This document shows, piece by piece, positions 1-7,897 of a stretch of 64,000 bases of DNA (position 1 is the first letter of the stretch; each line of letters opens with the position of its first letter). Origin of the DNA: a bacterium (GTDB lineage Bacteria > Armatimonadota > Fimbriimonadia > Fimbriimonadales > Fimbriimonadaceae). Below the pieces are notes generated by a model that was not told the origin of the DNA, did no database searches, and saw only the letters and a list, made by a program, of their open reading frames with translations. The stretch covers positions 558,001 through 622,000 of the forward strand of contig JAIXUN010000002.1 of the NCBI GenBank assembly GCA_027483535.1. Reading direction: 5' to 3'. A program made the position numbers and the translations under genes.

Positions 1-821
1 ATCCAAACCCCGCCGAAGACTTCTTCGGCAAACCCGCGTTCCTCACCGTTTCTGGTCAACTCGAGGCGGAGACTCTGGCCATGGGTCTCACCAACGTTTA
101 CACCTTTGGACCCACCTTCCGAGCCGAGAACTCCAGCACATCGCGACACCTTGCCGAGTTCTGGATGATCGAGCCCGAAATGGCGTTCTGCTCGCTGGAA
201 GGCGACATGAACCTTGCCGAAGAGTTCCTGAAGGAAGTCATCAACGACGCACTGGAGAACTGCGGAGCCGATCTCGACTTCTTCAACAAGCGAATCGAAC
301 CGACGTTGCTGGAGACGCTCACCCACGTCGTCAACTCGCCTTTCGAGCGATTGACCTACACCGAGGCGATCAAGATTCTGGAGAACTCCGGAGAGAACTT
401 TGAGTATCCCGTGGCATGGGGAACCGACCTTCAGTCGGAGCACGAGCGATGGCTGACCGAGGTGAAAGTGGGTCGACCCGTGATCCTCACCGACTACCCG
501 AAGGAGATCAAAGCGTTCTACATGCGCCAAAACGAGGACGGGAAGACCGTTCGAGCAATGGACGTGCTTGCCCCCCGAATCGGCGAAATCATCGGCGGAT
601 CTCAGCGTGAAGAGCGACTCGACGTTCTAGAAGCGCGGATCGAAGAAATGGGTCTTCCAAAGGAAGCTTACTGGTGGTACCTCGACCTTCGAAGGTTTGG
701 TTCGGCCCCGCACGCGGGCTTTGGTCTGGGCTTTGAACGACTGATCATGTACGTCACGGGCATGAAGAACATTCGAGACGTCATCCCCTACTACCGAGTA
801 CCCGGAAACGCCGATTTCTAA
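1..821 (+). CDS. asnS: Asparaginyl-tRNA synthetase, C-terminal part (5' truncated by window)
   Basis: This charges tRNA-Asn with asparagine in the cytoplasm. The reading frame is open from base 3, so the gene begins upstream of the window. About 273 residues are visible. The class II core is clear: a motif 2 region with [20 protein letters not shown], then WMIEPEMAF, and a C-terminal motif 3 with [15 protein letters not shown]. The ending [16 protein letters not shown] is close to the usual AsnRS end (IRDVIPFPRTP...). The combination of [12 protein letters not shown] and IRDVIP favours AsnRS over AspRS or LysRS. The next gene starts 21 bases downstream on the same strand, so they may be cotranscribed. 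Confidence 0.95.
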   Translation, partial: PNPAEDFFGKPAFLTVSGQLEAETLAMGLTNVYTFGPTFRAENSSTSRHLAEFWMIEPEMAFCSLEGDMNLAEEFLKEVINDALENCGADLDFFNKRIEPTLLETLTHVVNSPFERLTYTEAIKILENSGENFEYPVAWGTDLQSEHERWLTEVKVGRPVILTDYPKEIKAFYMRQNEDGKTVRAMDVLAPRIGEIIGGSQREERLDVLEARIEEMGLPKEAYWWYLDLRRFGSAPHAGFGLGFERLIMYVTGMKNIRDVIPYYRVPGNADF

Positions 822-842
822 ACGCCTTCTGGTACCTCTCTG

Positions 843-2645
843 ATGAAGCGCTCGCCATACAAGCTAGACCCTCGGATTCTGCACGAACTGAGGGGTCAGA
901 AGCGCTTCATCACCTTGGGGCTCGCCTGCACCGTCGTAACCGCCTCGTTGTACGGCGCCACCATCACCCTGCTCAAGAAGTGCGTGGAGCAGATCGAAGC
1001 GATAGCTCGGGAAGCGGGTCTTGGACCCAAAGGCAATCCGCTGGTTCAAGCCGAGAATCTTCAAGTTCTAGCCTGGGTCTGCGTGGCGGTGGTAATCAAC
1101 TTCTTCCTCCGCTACTTCTTCACGCGCGGTTCGGTGCTGTACTTGAACATCGCGAGCAACCGTCTCACCTCCGATCTGCGACGGCGCCTTTTGAATCGCC
1201 TATTACGACTGCCTATCGGTTATTTCAGCGATAAGCGGGTAGGCGCAGTGCAGAGCGTTGTCTCGAACGATGTCAATGTCTTTCAGATGGCGATCGGCAT
1301 CATTCGAGAGTCGATAGAGGCCCCGCTAAAGGCGACCGTTGCCCTCATCGCCATCTTCTTCATCAAGTGGCAATTGGCGCTGATCACCCTGTTGATGGTC
1401 CCCATCCTCGCGGTCGTGATTCAGCGAAACAACTCCCGGATGAAGTCGGCGACCCACCAGGTGCAAGAGAACCTTGCCGAAGTGGGTGCAACGACCACTG
1501 AACTTCTGCAAGGAGTTCGAGTCGTCAAAGCGTTCGGAGCCGAGGAGCGCACCGCCGAGGAGTACGCAACCCTCAATGAGCGATTGTTTGACGCTCAATT
1601 GAGGTCGGCGAAGATCACCGCCTCCCTGCGACCGATGGTGGAACTCATCGGCGCCTCGGCGCTGGCGCTGGTCTTCTACATCAGCGGAGTCCTCGCTTCG
1701 AAAGGACAGCTCCAGTTCGCCGATGTCGCGGCTTTGGCGTTTGCCATGGATACGGTGAACCAAGGTTTCCGTAGCCTCGGCAGCCTCTCAAATACGTCCG
1801 CCCAGGTTCAAACCGCCGTCGATCGTTTGTACTCCAACGTCTTCGACCTTCCCGAAGAATCCTCTCTGTCAGGTTCTCAAACGCTTTCCAACGTTGCCGG
1901 GCGATTGGAATTCAAAGAAGTCTCGTTCACCTATCCAGACGGCACAACCGCTCTGGAGAGTGTCTCGTTCGTGATCGAGCCGGGGGAGTCTTTGGCGCTC
2001 GTCGGTCCTAGCGGTTCCGGCAAGAGCACCGTCGCCGACCTCGTCCAGCGATTCTATGAGCCTTCCTCTGGTCAAATCCTGCTCGATGGAGTCGATATCC
2101 GAGAACTGGACGTTGAGTTCCTCCGGGGCCTTGTGGGAGTCGTTCCGCAGCACACGTTCCTCTTTGCCGGAAGCATTGAAGACAACGTTCGGCTCGGATC
2201 GCCCAAGGCGACCGACAGCGAGGTCCACGATGCCCTGGCGAAGGCGAACGCGCTTGAATTCACCCTCAGCATGAACGACCGCGAGTCGAGCAGCCTAGGT
2301 GAAAGGGGCACCAAGCTAAGCGGCGGCCAGATGCAACGCGTGGCGATCGCGCGGGCGATTCTGCGACAGCCCAAGCTCTTGCTCCTTGACGAAGCCACCA
2401 GCGCGCTCGATGCCACCTCTGAAAAGTTGGTCACCGAAGCACTAGAAGAAGTGATGCACAACCGCACCACGCTCTTCATCGCGCACCGCCTCACCACCGC
2501 CGCCCGAGCCGATAAGATTGTCCTGCTCAACCGGGGGATGGTTGTCGAACAGGGCTCGCACCAGGAACTCATGGCAAAGAATGGCGAGTACGCCGCGCTT
2601 TTCCGAGTGTTCTCATCTGGGCTTTTTGAGACGGAGGCATCGTGA
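843..2645 (+). CDS. ABC transporter, fused permease and ATPase (MsbA/LmrA type exporter)
   Basis: This is a 600-residue half-transporter with an N-terminal transmembrane domain of about six helices (clear ones near residues 21-43, 75-93, 160-195 and 268-286) and a C-terminal nucleotide-binding domain. The ATPase motifs are intact: Walker A GPSGSGKST near 388, signature LSGGQMQRVAIARAIL near 492, Walker B LLLLDEATSALD near 512, and the IAHR switch histidine near 546. Length and order fit the homodimeric lipid or multidrug exporters (MsbA, LmrA, BmrA). The substrate cannot be read from sequence. Its stop overlaps the GTG start of the next ABC ATPase by four bases (GTGA), so the two are translationally coupled. 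Confidence 0.93.
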   Translation: MKRSPYKLDPRILHELRGQKRFITLGLACTVVTASLYGATITLLKKCVEQIEAIAREAGLGPKGNPLVQAENLQVLAWVCVAVVINFFLRYFFTRGSVLYLNIASNRLTSDLRRRLLNRLLRLPIGYFSDKRVGAVQSVVSNDVNVFQMAIGIIRESIEAPLKATVALIAIFFIKWQLALITLLMVPILAVVIQRNNSRMKSATHQVQENLAEVGATTTELLQGVRVVKAFGAEERTAEEYATLNERLFDAQLRSAKITASLRPMVELIGASALALVFYISGVLASKGQLQFADVAALAFAMDTVNQGFRSLGSLSNTSAQVQTAVDRLYSNVFDLPEESSLSGSQTLSNVAGRLEFKEVSFTYPDGTTALESVSFVIEPGESLALVGPSGSGKSTVADLVQRFYEPSSGQILLDGVDIRELDVEFLRGLVGVVPQHTFLFAGSIEDNVRLGSPKATDSEVHDALAKANALEFTLSMNDRESSSLGERGTKLSGGQMQRVAIARAILRQPKLLLLDEATSALDATSEKLVTEALEEVMHNRTTLFIAHRLTTAARADKIVLLNRGMVVEQGSHQELMAKNGEYAALFRVFSSGLFETEAS

Positions 2646-3475
2646 ACAACGTGATCGCAAGGGCGGAGTCCCTTGCCGTTGGTTATGGCGGAAAGTCTCT
2701 CTTTCAGATTCCCTCACTAGAAATCACATCCGGCCAATTGATGCTCGTAGTCGGGCCAAATGGAGCCGGAAAATCCGCCTTCTTGCGAACACTTGTGGGA
2801 GTCGAAAGGCCATGCGGTGGCGAGTTACAGTTCCACGTCAATCAAGGGTGGACTTCGCTTTCCAAGCTCGCGGGAAGGGCAAGGGTAGAGACCGTCGCGT
2901 GGTGTCCGCAAAGCGAAGCCCCAGAATTTGGATTCACGGTTGAAAAATACGTCGCGATGGCGTGCCTCGCCCGTACCGATTCTATGTTTGAAACCGCCAC
3001 CGATTGGGAAACGGTCGAACGGGTTTTGGAGCAAACAAGGTCAACTCACCTCGCAAAAAGAGCCGTTTCAGAGCTCAGCGGCGGCGAACAGCGCCGCGTC
3101 ATGATCGCCCGATCCCTCGCTCAAGACGCCAGGCTCATTGCCCTCGACGAGCCGTTCACCTTTGTGGATGCCCGTTCTCAGGACGCAATCTTTGGACTTT
3201 TGGTAGAGATCGCTCAATCCGGCAAGGCGGTCGTAGCCACCATTCACGACCTCACCCTCGTGTCTGAACTCAGCGTTGCCTGCGATGCGAGCCTCCTTGC
3301 GATTGGGAGGAATGGCGTTGTTCCCGCCCAAGAATCAACGCTTTGGAAGGTCGATGAGTACCTGAACGGAAACGCCCTTGAAGAGACGTTTGATCACGTA
3401 TTCGAACGGGTCCCACTAGCCGGGGGCGTGATCGGGATCTTCTCGCGGACCCTCGCGCAAAAAAACGGCTCCTGA
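2642..3475 (+). CDS. ABC transporter ATP-binding protein
   Basis: This is a stand-alone ATPase subunit of 277 residues. It has Walker A VGPNGAGKSAF near 38, signature LSGGEQRRVMIARSLA near 144, Walker B LIALDEPF near 165 and the switch region ATIHDLTL near 199. The overall shape resembles the metal/siderophore import ATPases (ZnuC/FecE-like). No permease or binding protein lies beside it, so its transporter partner is unknown. Translation starts at a GTG inside the stop of the preceding exporter gene. The C-terminal 60 residues after the switch region are unremarkable. Its stop codon lies inside a hairpin that appears to terminate the convergent gene. Confidence 0.85.
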   Translation: MNNVIARAESLAVGYGGKSLFQIPSLEITSGQLMLVVGPNGAGKSAFLRTLVGVERPCGGELQFHVNQGWTSLSKLAGRARVETVAWCPQSEAPEFGFTVEKYVAMACLARTDSMFETATDWETVERVLEQTRSTHLAKRAVSELSGGEQRRVMIARSLAQDARLIALDEPFTFVDARSQDAIFGLLVEIAQSGKAVVATIHDLTLVSELSVACDASLLAIGRNGVVPAQESTLWKVDEYLNGNALEETFDHVFERVPLAGGVIGIFSRTLAQKNGS

Positions 3476-3492
3476 GAATTCCTCAGAAGCCG
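3459..3492 (-). terminator. Intrinsic terminator for the minus-strand gene, overlapping the convergent stop codon
   Basis: Bases 3466-3476 and 3482-3492 form an 11-bp stem with one G-T pair and a 5-base loop. On the minus strand the stem is followed by seven T (A7 at 3459-3465). The position, just past the end of the minus-strand gene, fits rho-independent termination. The stem also covers the stop codon of the plus-strand ABC ATPase. Confidence 0.8.
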
Positions 3493-3513
3493 CTTTCGAT
3501 GTGACGGTTCGAC

Positions 3514-3906
3514 TTACTTGCCGTACCACTGAGAAGACGTTGCGGAGTCGTTCGGCGTCGGTTTGACAGGCGCGGAAGTTTGGTTTTGAAGGACGACTCG
3601 GCTTGCTCCGCCCATTTGACCTGCCATCTCCTCCTCTGGAGACGTCGACATCTTGATCGGGTTTCCGCCACCCTTGTTGCCTTTGATGGCAGCTTTCAAA
3701 GCGTCGCCGGAGCCAGATGGGTTTTGCGCAGGCTTCTTATCCTTAGCCATCTTCTCCATTTGCTCTTGCTGCATCTTCTGCATTTCCTCCTGCATTTCCT
3801 CAGGAGTCTTCACTTCGTTTTTGAAGTTCTTGTTCATCACAAACGCGCCGAAGAGGAGAACCACTAGGACGCTGATGAGGACGATGGGAGATGATTGCTT
3901 TTTCAT
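3514..3906 (-). CDS. Small single-pass membrane protein of unknown function
   Basis: I do not recognise a family. The chosen start (MKKQSSPIVLIS) gives 131 residues; a longer frame opens at 3954 but adds 16 residues of no obvious character. One hydrophobic segment at about residues 7-22 (SPIVLISVLVVLLFGAFV) is followed by a short charged Met/Gln/Glu/Lys-rich stretch (about 30-55) that may form a coiled coil. The rest is a low-complexity polar tail ending SSQWYGK. The topology suggests an N-terminal anchor with a periplasmic or extracellular tail. The gene is monocistronic, convergent with the ABC gene and divergent from the glycosyltransferase, and it ends in a clear intrinsic terminator. Confidence 0.6.
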   Translation of the reverse strand: MKKQSSPIVLISVLVVLLFGAFVMNKNFKNEVKTPEEMQEEMQKMQQEQMEKMAKDKKPAQNPSGSGDALKAAIKGNKGGGNPIKMSTSPEEEMAGQMGGASRVVLQNQTSAPVKPTPNDSATSSQWYGK

Positions 3907-3964
3907 GATGCGCTTCGCGACAGAATAATTGTATTCCAATCGGCTACAGTTCAAGATCTGTGCC

Positions 3965-3998
3965 GGTTGAAAGCCTAAAGGTTCAACCCAAAGGTTGA
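3965..3998 (+). repeat. Alternating inverted repeats just upstream of the glycosyltransferase start
   Basis: GGTTGAA (3965-3971), TTCAACC (3982-3988) and GGTTGA (3993-3998) occur in a row. The middle copy can pair with either flank, giving two mutually exclusive short hairpins. The third copy ends about ten bases before the ATG at 4008. This could be a translational leader structure; it could also be chance. Confidence 0.35.
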
Positions 3999-4007
3999 GG
4001 GCGAAAA

Positions 4008-5081
4008 ATGCGAGTTGCGATCGACGCTAGGTTGATAGGGGGGACCAATACGGGGGACAGCACTTACTGGACCTGCATGGTGGACGCCTTCTCGCGCCTA
4101 AACACTCCGATCGAACTCCTACTCTTTTCGAACTCGCCTCGACCGCCAAAAGTTCCAACCGGAATCACCAACTACCGCTGGATGCACGTCCCTGCCGCAA
4201 AATCCCGGTGGTGGAGCCTGGTTAAGTTCCCCCTTGCGGTTCGAAAAATGAAGCTTGCGGGCGCTCACACGCAGTATTCGGTGAGCCCTCTGCTTGGATC
4301 GAAGTGCGTTTCCACCATTCACGACATGTCTGTTTTCGTCGGGCCGGAATGGTTCCCGCAACGAGACCGAGAAATCCTGACTCGAACCATCCCGGTGGCT
4401 TGTCAGCAAGCCAAACGCATCATCACCGTCAGTGAAACCTCGGCGGCAGAGATCGTTCGGTACGTCCCCGATGCGGCGGGCAAAGTTCGAGTCACTCCCA
4501 ACGCTTGTCCTCCGTGGATTCGTCCGATCGACCCAGTACGGGCCGCCGCGCGACGGTTAGAACTCGGTGTTCCAGAACATTACGTCCTCACCGTCGGAAC
4601 GCGGTGGGCGCGGAAGAACATGGACCTGGCGGTCCAAGCCGCCGATCTACTTCCCAAGTCTCTTCCGCATCGACTGGTGATCACAGGCAAACCCGGCGAG
4701 GGTCGCGCCGCCCTGGGGGCACGGGGCCTTGCCACGGGCTACGTGGATGAAGGGGCGCTCTGTGCGCTTTACATGGGTGCTTCCGCCTATCTTGCCCCTT
4801 CAAGACACGAGGGATTCGGCATTCCCGCCCTAGAAGCCATGAAGTGCGGAACGCCCGTCATGGTGGGTCTCGGCGGAGCGTTTCCGGAGGTGGTTGCTCA
4901 AGCGGGGATCGTCATGAAAACGTTTGACCCCGCAGATTGGGCGACCAAATTGACCGATTTGCTCGGCGATCCCGGAGAACAATCCCGGCTGATCGAAGCT
5001 GGATATAAGAGAGAAGCCGCTTTTACTTGGGACGCGTCCGCCAAACTTACCGAAGAAGTTTATCGAGAGGCTTTTCAATGA
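4008..5081 (+). CDS. Glycosyltransferase family 4 (GT-B fold)
   Basis: This retaining glycosyltransferase has 357 residues. It probably transfers a nucleotide-sugar-derived hexose to a glycan or lipid acceptor at the cytoplasmic face of the membrane. The N-terminal domain starts MRVAIDARLIGG, typical of GT4 enzymes such as mannosyltransferases. The donor-binding domain has the GTRWARKN segment near 197 and the E-x7-E type motif EGFGIPALE near 268, followed by KCGTPVMV. The acceptor cannot be predicted, and no other polysaccharide gene is adjacent. Its stop overlaps the start of the Trm112-like gene (ATGA). Confidence 0.88.
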   Translation: MRVAIDARLIGGTNTGDSTYWTCMVDAFSRLNTPIELLLFSNSPRPPKVPTGITNYRWMHVPAAKSRWWSLVKFPLAVRKMKLAGAHTQYSVSPLLGSKCVSTIHDMSVFVGPEWFPQRDREILTRTIPVACQQAKRIITVSETSAAEIVRYVPDAAGKVRVTPNACPPWIRPIDPVRAAARRLELGVPEHYVLTVGTRWARKNMDLAVQAADLLPKSLPHRLVITGKPGEGRAALGARGLATGYVDEGALCALYMGASAYLAPSRHEGFGIPALEAMKCGTPVMVGLGGAFPEVVAQAGIVMKTFDPADWATKLTDLLGDPGEQSRLIEAGYKREAAFTWDASAKLTEEVYREAFQ

Positions 5082-5290
5082 TCGACCCGAAACTGCTTTC
5101 CGTATTGGCAAATCCAAATCACCCAGACCGTCCGCCTCTGAAGCAAGTAGGGAACTATCTGGTCTGCACGATCACGGGCGCTGGGTTCCCGATTGTCCAG
5201 GGGATCCCTCACCTCCTTCCAGAAAACGAAATCTCCCCCGAAGAGATGAAGAAGCTGCTCGCCGAATCCACCGATTCGGGAACCATGTAA
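5078..5290 (+). CDS. Trm112/YcaR-like small protein
   Basis: The product is about 70 residues. The start at 5078 overlaps the glycosyltransferase stop (ATGA) and gives MIDPKLLSVLANP, matching the family start (M..LLDILACP). The C-terminal half, AGFPIVQGIPHLLPENE, matches the conserved (A)YPI.DGIP..L...E of UPF0434/Trm112 proteins. The usual CPxC zinc ligands are replaced (NPNH at the first site), and only the cysteine in YLVC remains, so it may not bind zinc the usual way. In other bacteria such proteins often sit near cell-envelope genes. A role as a methyltransferase activator is known for eukaryotic and archaeal relatives and is not shown here. Confidence 0.72.
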   Translation: MIDPKLLSVLANPNHPDRPPLKQVGNYLVCTITGAGFPIVQGIPHLLPENEISPEEMKKLLAESTDSGTM

Positions 5291-5338
5291 ACTCGTAACC
5301 GGTAAGCGAGGCGAGCCCTTGTTTGCGGCGAGAAACCT

Positions 5339-5794
5339 ATGGAGAACACAGACCTCAAAGTATTGGTCTTGCACGGCCCCAACCTGAACATGACTGGATT
5401 CCGGGAGCCGGACGTGTACGGAAAGAAGCCGCTCCAAGAGATCGACGAAGAGATTCGCGAGTCGGCAAAATCGCTCGGTATTGAGGTGCGCATCCTTCAA
5501 TCCAACAGCGAGGGCATCCTCATCGACACCATTCAAGAGCACCGGAAGTGGGCCGATGGGATCGTCATTAACCCCGGCGGTTTGACCCACTACTCCATCT
5601 CACTGCGAGACGCCCTGATGTCCGTTCGACTTCCGGTGGTGGAAGTGCACCTGAGCAACATTCACGCGCGAGAAGAGTTTCGACGTCACAGCGTGATTAG
5701 CCCAATCACGGTTGGGCAAATCGTTGGTTTTGGTGGAACGGGCTACCGACTCGCACTCCAAGCATTGCTGAACCTCAATAAGGAAGTCGTATGA
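5339..5794 (+). CDS. aroQ: 3-dehydroquinate dehydratase, type II
   Basis: This dehydrates 3-dehydroquinate to 3-dehydroshikimate, the third step of the shikimate pathway, as a cytoplasmic dodecamer. At 151 residues it is the standard type II size. The motifs are complete: [18 protein letters not shown] holds the catalytic tyrosine region, [11 protein letters not shown] follows, [17 protein letters not shown] is the substrate-binding segment, and [18 protein letters not shown] carries the active-site histidine. The start ATG lies 48 bases after the Trm112-like gene. The stop overlaps the next start by four bases (ATGA). aroK and aroB, other shikimate genes, are at the far end of this window. 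Confidence 0.96.
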   Translation: MENTDLKVLVLHGPNLNMTGFREPDVYGKKPLQEIDEEIRESAKSLGIEVRILQSNSEGILIDTIQEHRKWADGIVINPGGLTHYSISLRDALMSVRLPVVEVHLSNIHAREEFRRHSVISPITVGQIVGFGGTGYRLALQALLNLNKEVV

Positions 5795-6873
5795 CAAAAC
5801 TGGAACGCTTGCAACAAGTCGCCCGAGAAGCGGGCCTGGAATGGGTGATGGTGAGCGAAGCCATTAACGTGCGATGGCTCACGGGTTTCACCGGATCGTT
5901 TGGTTACGCCATTGTGCGCGCCGAGCCCAAAGAAGGACACAACGGATTCTTTGTCACCGATAGCCGCTACACCATCCAAGCCAAACAGCAAATTCAAGAC
6001 TTGGAGACCCTCTGGTTCGCCTCTCCGGTTCGGCTAGAAGGCTTTCTTGCCGACCTTTTTGCGGAGCACAAAATTGGGCGAATTGGGTTCGAAAGCACCG
6101 TCTCCTTCGCCACACATCAGGCATGGAAAGCAAAGTTTTCCGTGAGCGAGCTGGTTCCCCTGGGGTCGAAGGTCACCGACCTTCGCATGATCAAGTCGGA
6201 GGAGGAAATTCAGAAGATTCACGAAGCGTGCAAACTCACCGACGCCTGCTTCGATCGTCTGACCCAACTCATCCAGCCGGGGATGACCGAGTTTGACCTC
6301 CAACTCGAACTTGAGTTCTTCATTCGGCGGCACCGAGCCGAGCTAGCCTTTGAACCGATTGTTGTCTCCGGCGCAAACAGCGCTCGGCCCCATGGAAAGG
6401 CAACCGACAAGCCGCTCGAATCCGGTGATTTCCTCACCCTCGATTTCGGTGCGAAGGTCGATGGCTACTGCGCCGATCTCACTCGAACCGTCGTTGTCGG
6501 AGCATCCACCGATCGGCACGAGGAAATCTACAACCAAGTGCTCAAAGCACAACTCGCGTCGATTGATGCGATCAAGCCAGGGGCCCACGGAAAAGATATC
6601 GATGCACTGGCTCGCGAAGTCCTGAACCAGAAAGATCTCGCCCGATTCTTCGGTCACGGGCTTGGCCACGGGTTAGGCGTATACGTTCACGACCCGGGTT
6701 CGCTCAGCACCGCTAGCACAACCGTCCTCGAACCGATGATGGTGTTCACGGTGGAACCCGGTGTTTACATCGACGGGTTCGGCGGTGTGCGAATCGAGGA
6801 CGACATCGTGGTTCGGCCCGAAGGTCCGCAAATCTTGAACACCTCGCCAAAAGAGCTGCTCGTTCTCCCCTAA
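5791..6873 (+). CDS. M24 family metallopeptidase (Xaa-Pro aminopeptidase/dipeptidase)
   Basis: This 360-residue cytoplasmic enzyme cleaves peptides next to proline using two divalent metals. An N-terminal creatinase-like domain (about 1-130, with [10 protein letters not shown] and [10 protein letters not shown]) precedes the pita-bread catalytic domain. All five metal ligands can be placed: D218 and D229 in [18 protein letters not shown]289 in [19 protein letters not shown]322 in FTVEPGVY, and the last Glu in [10 protein letters not shown]. The size and N-terminal domain fit the short PepP/PepQ-like proteins often found beside aroQ and efp. Translation is coupled to aroQ. No efp follows here. 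Confidence 0.93.
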   Translation: MTKLERLQQVAREAGLEWVMVSEAINVRWLTGFTGSFGYAIVRAEPKEGHNGFFVTDSRYTIQAKQQIQDLETLWFASPVRLEGFLADLFAEHKIGRIGFESTVSFATHQAWKAKFSVSELVPLGSKVTDLRMIKSEEEIQKIHEACKLTDACFDRLTQLIQPGMTEFDLQLELEFFIRRHRAELAFEPIVVSGANSARPHGKATDKPLESGDFLTLDFGAKVDGYCADLTRTVVVGASTDRHEEIYNQVLKAQLASIDAIKPGAHGKDIDALAREVLNQKDLARFFGHGLGHGLGVYVHDPGSLSTASTTVLEPMMVFTVEPGVYIDGFGGVRIEDDIVVRPEGPQILNTSPKELLVLP

Positions 6874-6897
6874 CTCAGTTCTGATCTGAGAGCTTGA

Positions 6898-7890
6898 ATG
6901 CCGTACGAGATTCGCCTCGAGCACGTCGGTCTACTCCCGCAGGGGGGAAGTGTGACGTGCTCGCTTGGCGAGACGGATAAATGGGTGGTTGTTGGCAGAT
7001 CCGGGTCGGGGAAGTCCCGGTTCCTCCAGATCCTCAGCCAAGAAGTGGATGCGCCGCAGGGTGCGGTGAGCTACTCGAAAGATCCGCAAGAGCCGGAAGG
7101 TGATTGGACCGTTGTTCGCCTAACCGATCCAAGTGCGAACCCGAAAGCAAAGGTCATCGGTCTTACCAAGACGCTTCTGGAATGGGTCTTGGTAAGACCC
7201 TCTCGTTCGGCCAAAGGTAGCAAGCGGAGCGCCCCTCAAAGAATGGCCGAAGGTCGGCTGAGCGCCCCCTCGCCCAGCGTCGCCACCGAAATCCTCGTCG
7301 CCCTGGGACTCTGGGAGGTGCGAAACGAGCTTGTTGGAAATCTCACCCCCGGTCAGCGGGCCGCACTCACCGCACTGCCGCTGCTGTTGCTGGCTCGCAA
7401 GGATAGGAACCAAACGTCCGACACTCTCGCCGACCGCCTTCGTCCGCTGCGAGGTGTTCTCCTAGTCATCGACGAGGTTTGCGATCGGACCGATCGCTGG
7501 ACAAGGGAAGTCATCCTCGACGCCCTCGATTCCATCGCCGAGCAGGGCGCGACCTTGGTCGTCGTTTCTCAACTCACGGAGGTCGCTTCCCGTTGTGGAT
7601 CGATCATCGCCATGCGCGAGGGGAAGCCCGTGTTTGTGGGCTCGATCGCCCAGTTTGTGAAAAGATCCAGACCTGTGTCGTTCGAAGTGTGCGGAGAGCG
7701 GATGACTGGATTGAGGGCAATGGTCGAGCCGTTTGCAGTCAAAGTCGAGGAGATTCCCGGCGGAATTCGATTCGAGGCGTACGAGGGTCAGGAACTAGCG
7801 GCGAAGCTGCTCTTGGAGGGTTACGGCGACGTGAAATACGTGGTCATGAATTCTCCGCGACTCTCGGACGCGCTTTCCGACCTCGCGTAA
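6898..7890 (+). CDS. Divergent ABC-type ATPase with an internal insertion
   Basis: This is a 330-residue protein with an ABC nucleotide-binding fold. The Walker A (VGRSGSGKS, near 33) and Walker B (LLVIDEV, near 188) are good. The signature loop is LTPGQRAAL (near 149) instead of LSGGQ, and the switch position reads VVSQ instead of a histidine. Between the first beta sheet region and the signature, about 40 residues (88-131) rich in Ser, Arg and Pro are inserted. The DNA there carries a perfect inverted repeat and an imperfect direct repeat. A C-terminal domain of about 90 residues follows. The protein may be a regulatory or weakly active ATPase; no permease is adjacent. It ends 8 bases from a convergent gene. 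Confidence 0.7.
   Translation: MPYEIRLEHVGLLPQGGSVTCSLGETDKWVVVGRSGSGKSRFLQILSQEVDAPQGAVSYSKDPQEPEGDWTVVRLTDPSANPKAKVIGLTKTLLEWVLVRPSRSAKGSKRSAPQRMAEGRLSAPSPSVATEILVALGLWEVRNELVGNLTPGQRAALTALPLLLLARKDRNQTSDTLADRLRPLRGVLLVIDEVCDRTDRWTREVILDALDSIAEQGATLVVVSQLTEVASRCGSIIAMREGKPVFVGSIAQFVKRSRPVSFEVCGERMTGLRAMVEPFAVKVEEIPGGIRFEAYEGQELAAKLLLEGYGDVKYVVMNSPRLSDALSDLA
7159..7199. repeat. Perfect 14-bp inverted repeat inside the divergent ABC ATPase gene
   Basis: GGTCTTACCAAGAC at 7159-7172 is matched exactly by its reverse complement at 7186-7199, with a 13-base spacer. It lies in the coding part of the insertion that interrupts the ABC fold. Confidence 0.85.
7209..7271. repeat. Imperfect tandem direct repeat (two copies) in the same insertion
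   Basis: Copy 1 at 7209-7237 and copy 2 at 7245-7271 share GGCCRAAGGT and GCKGAGCGCCCC blocks, with a three-base length difference. Both stay in frame, so the insertion grew without breaking the gene. Confidence 0.55.
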
Positions 7891-7897
7891 GCGAACG

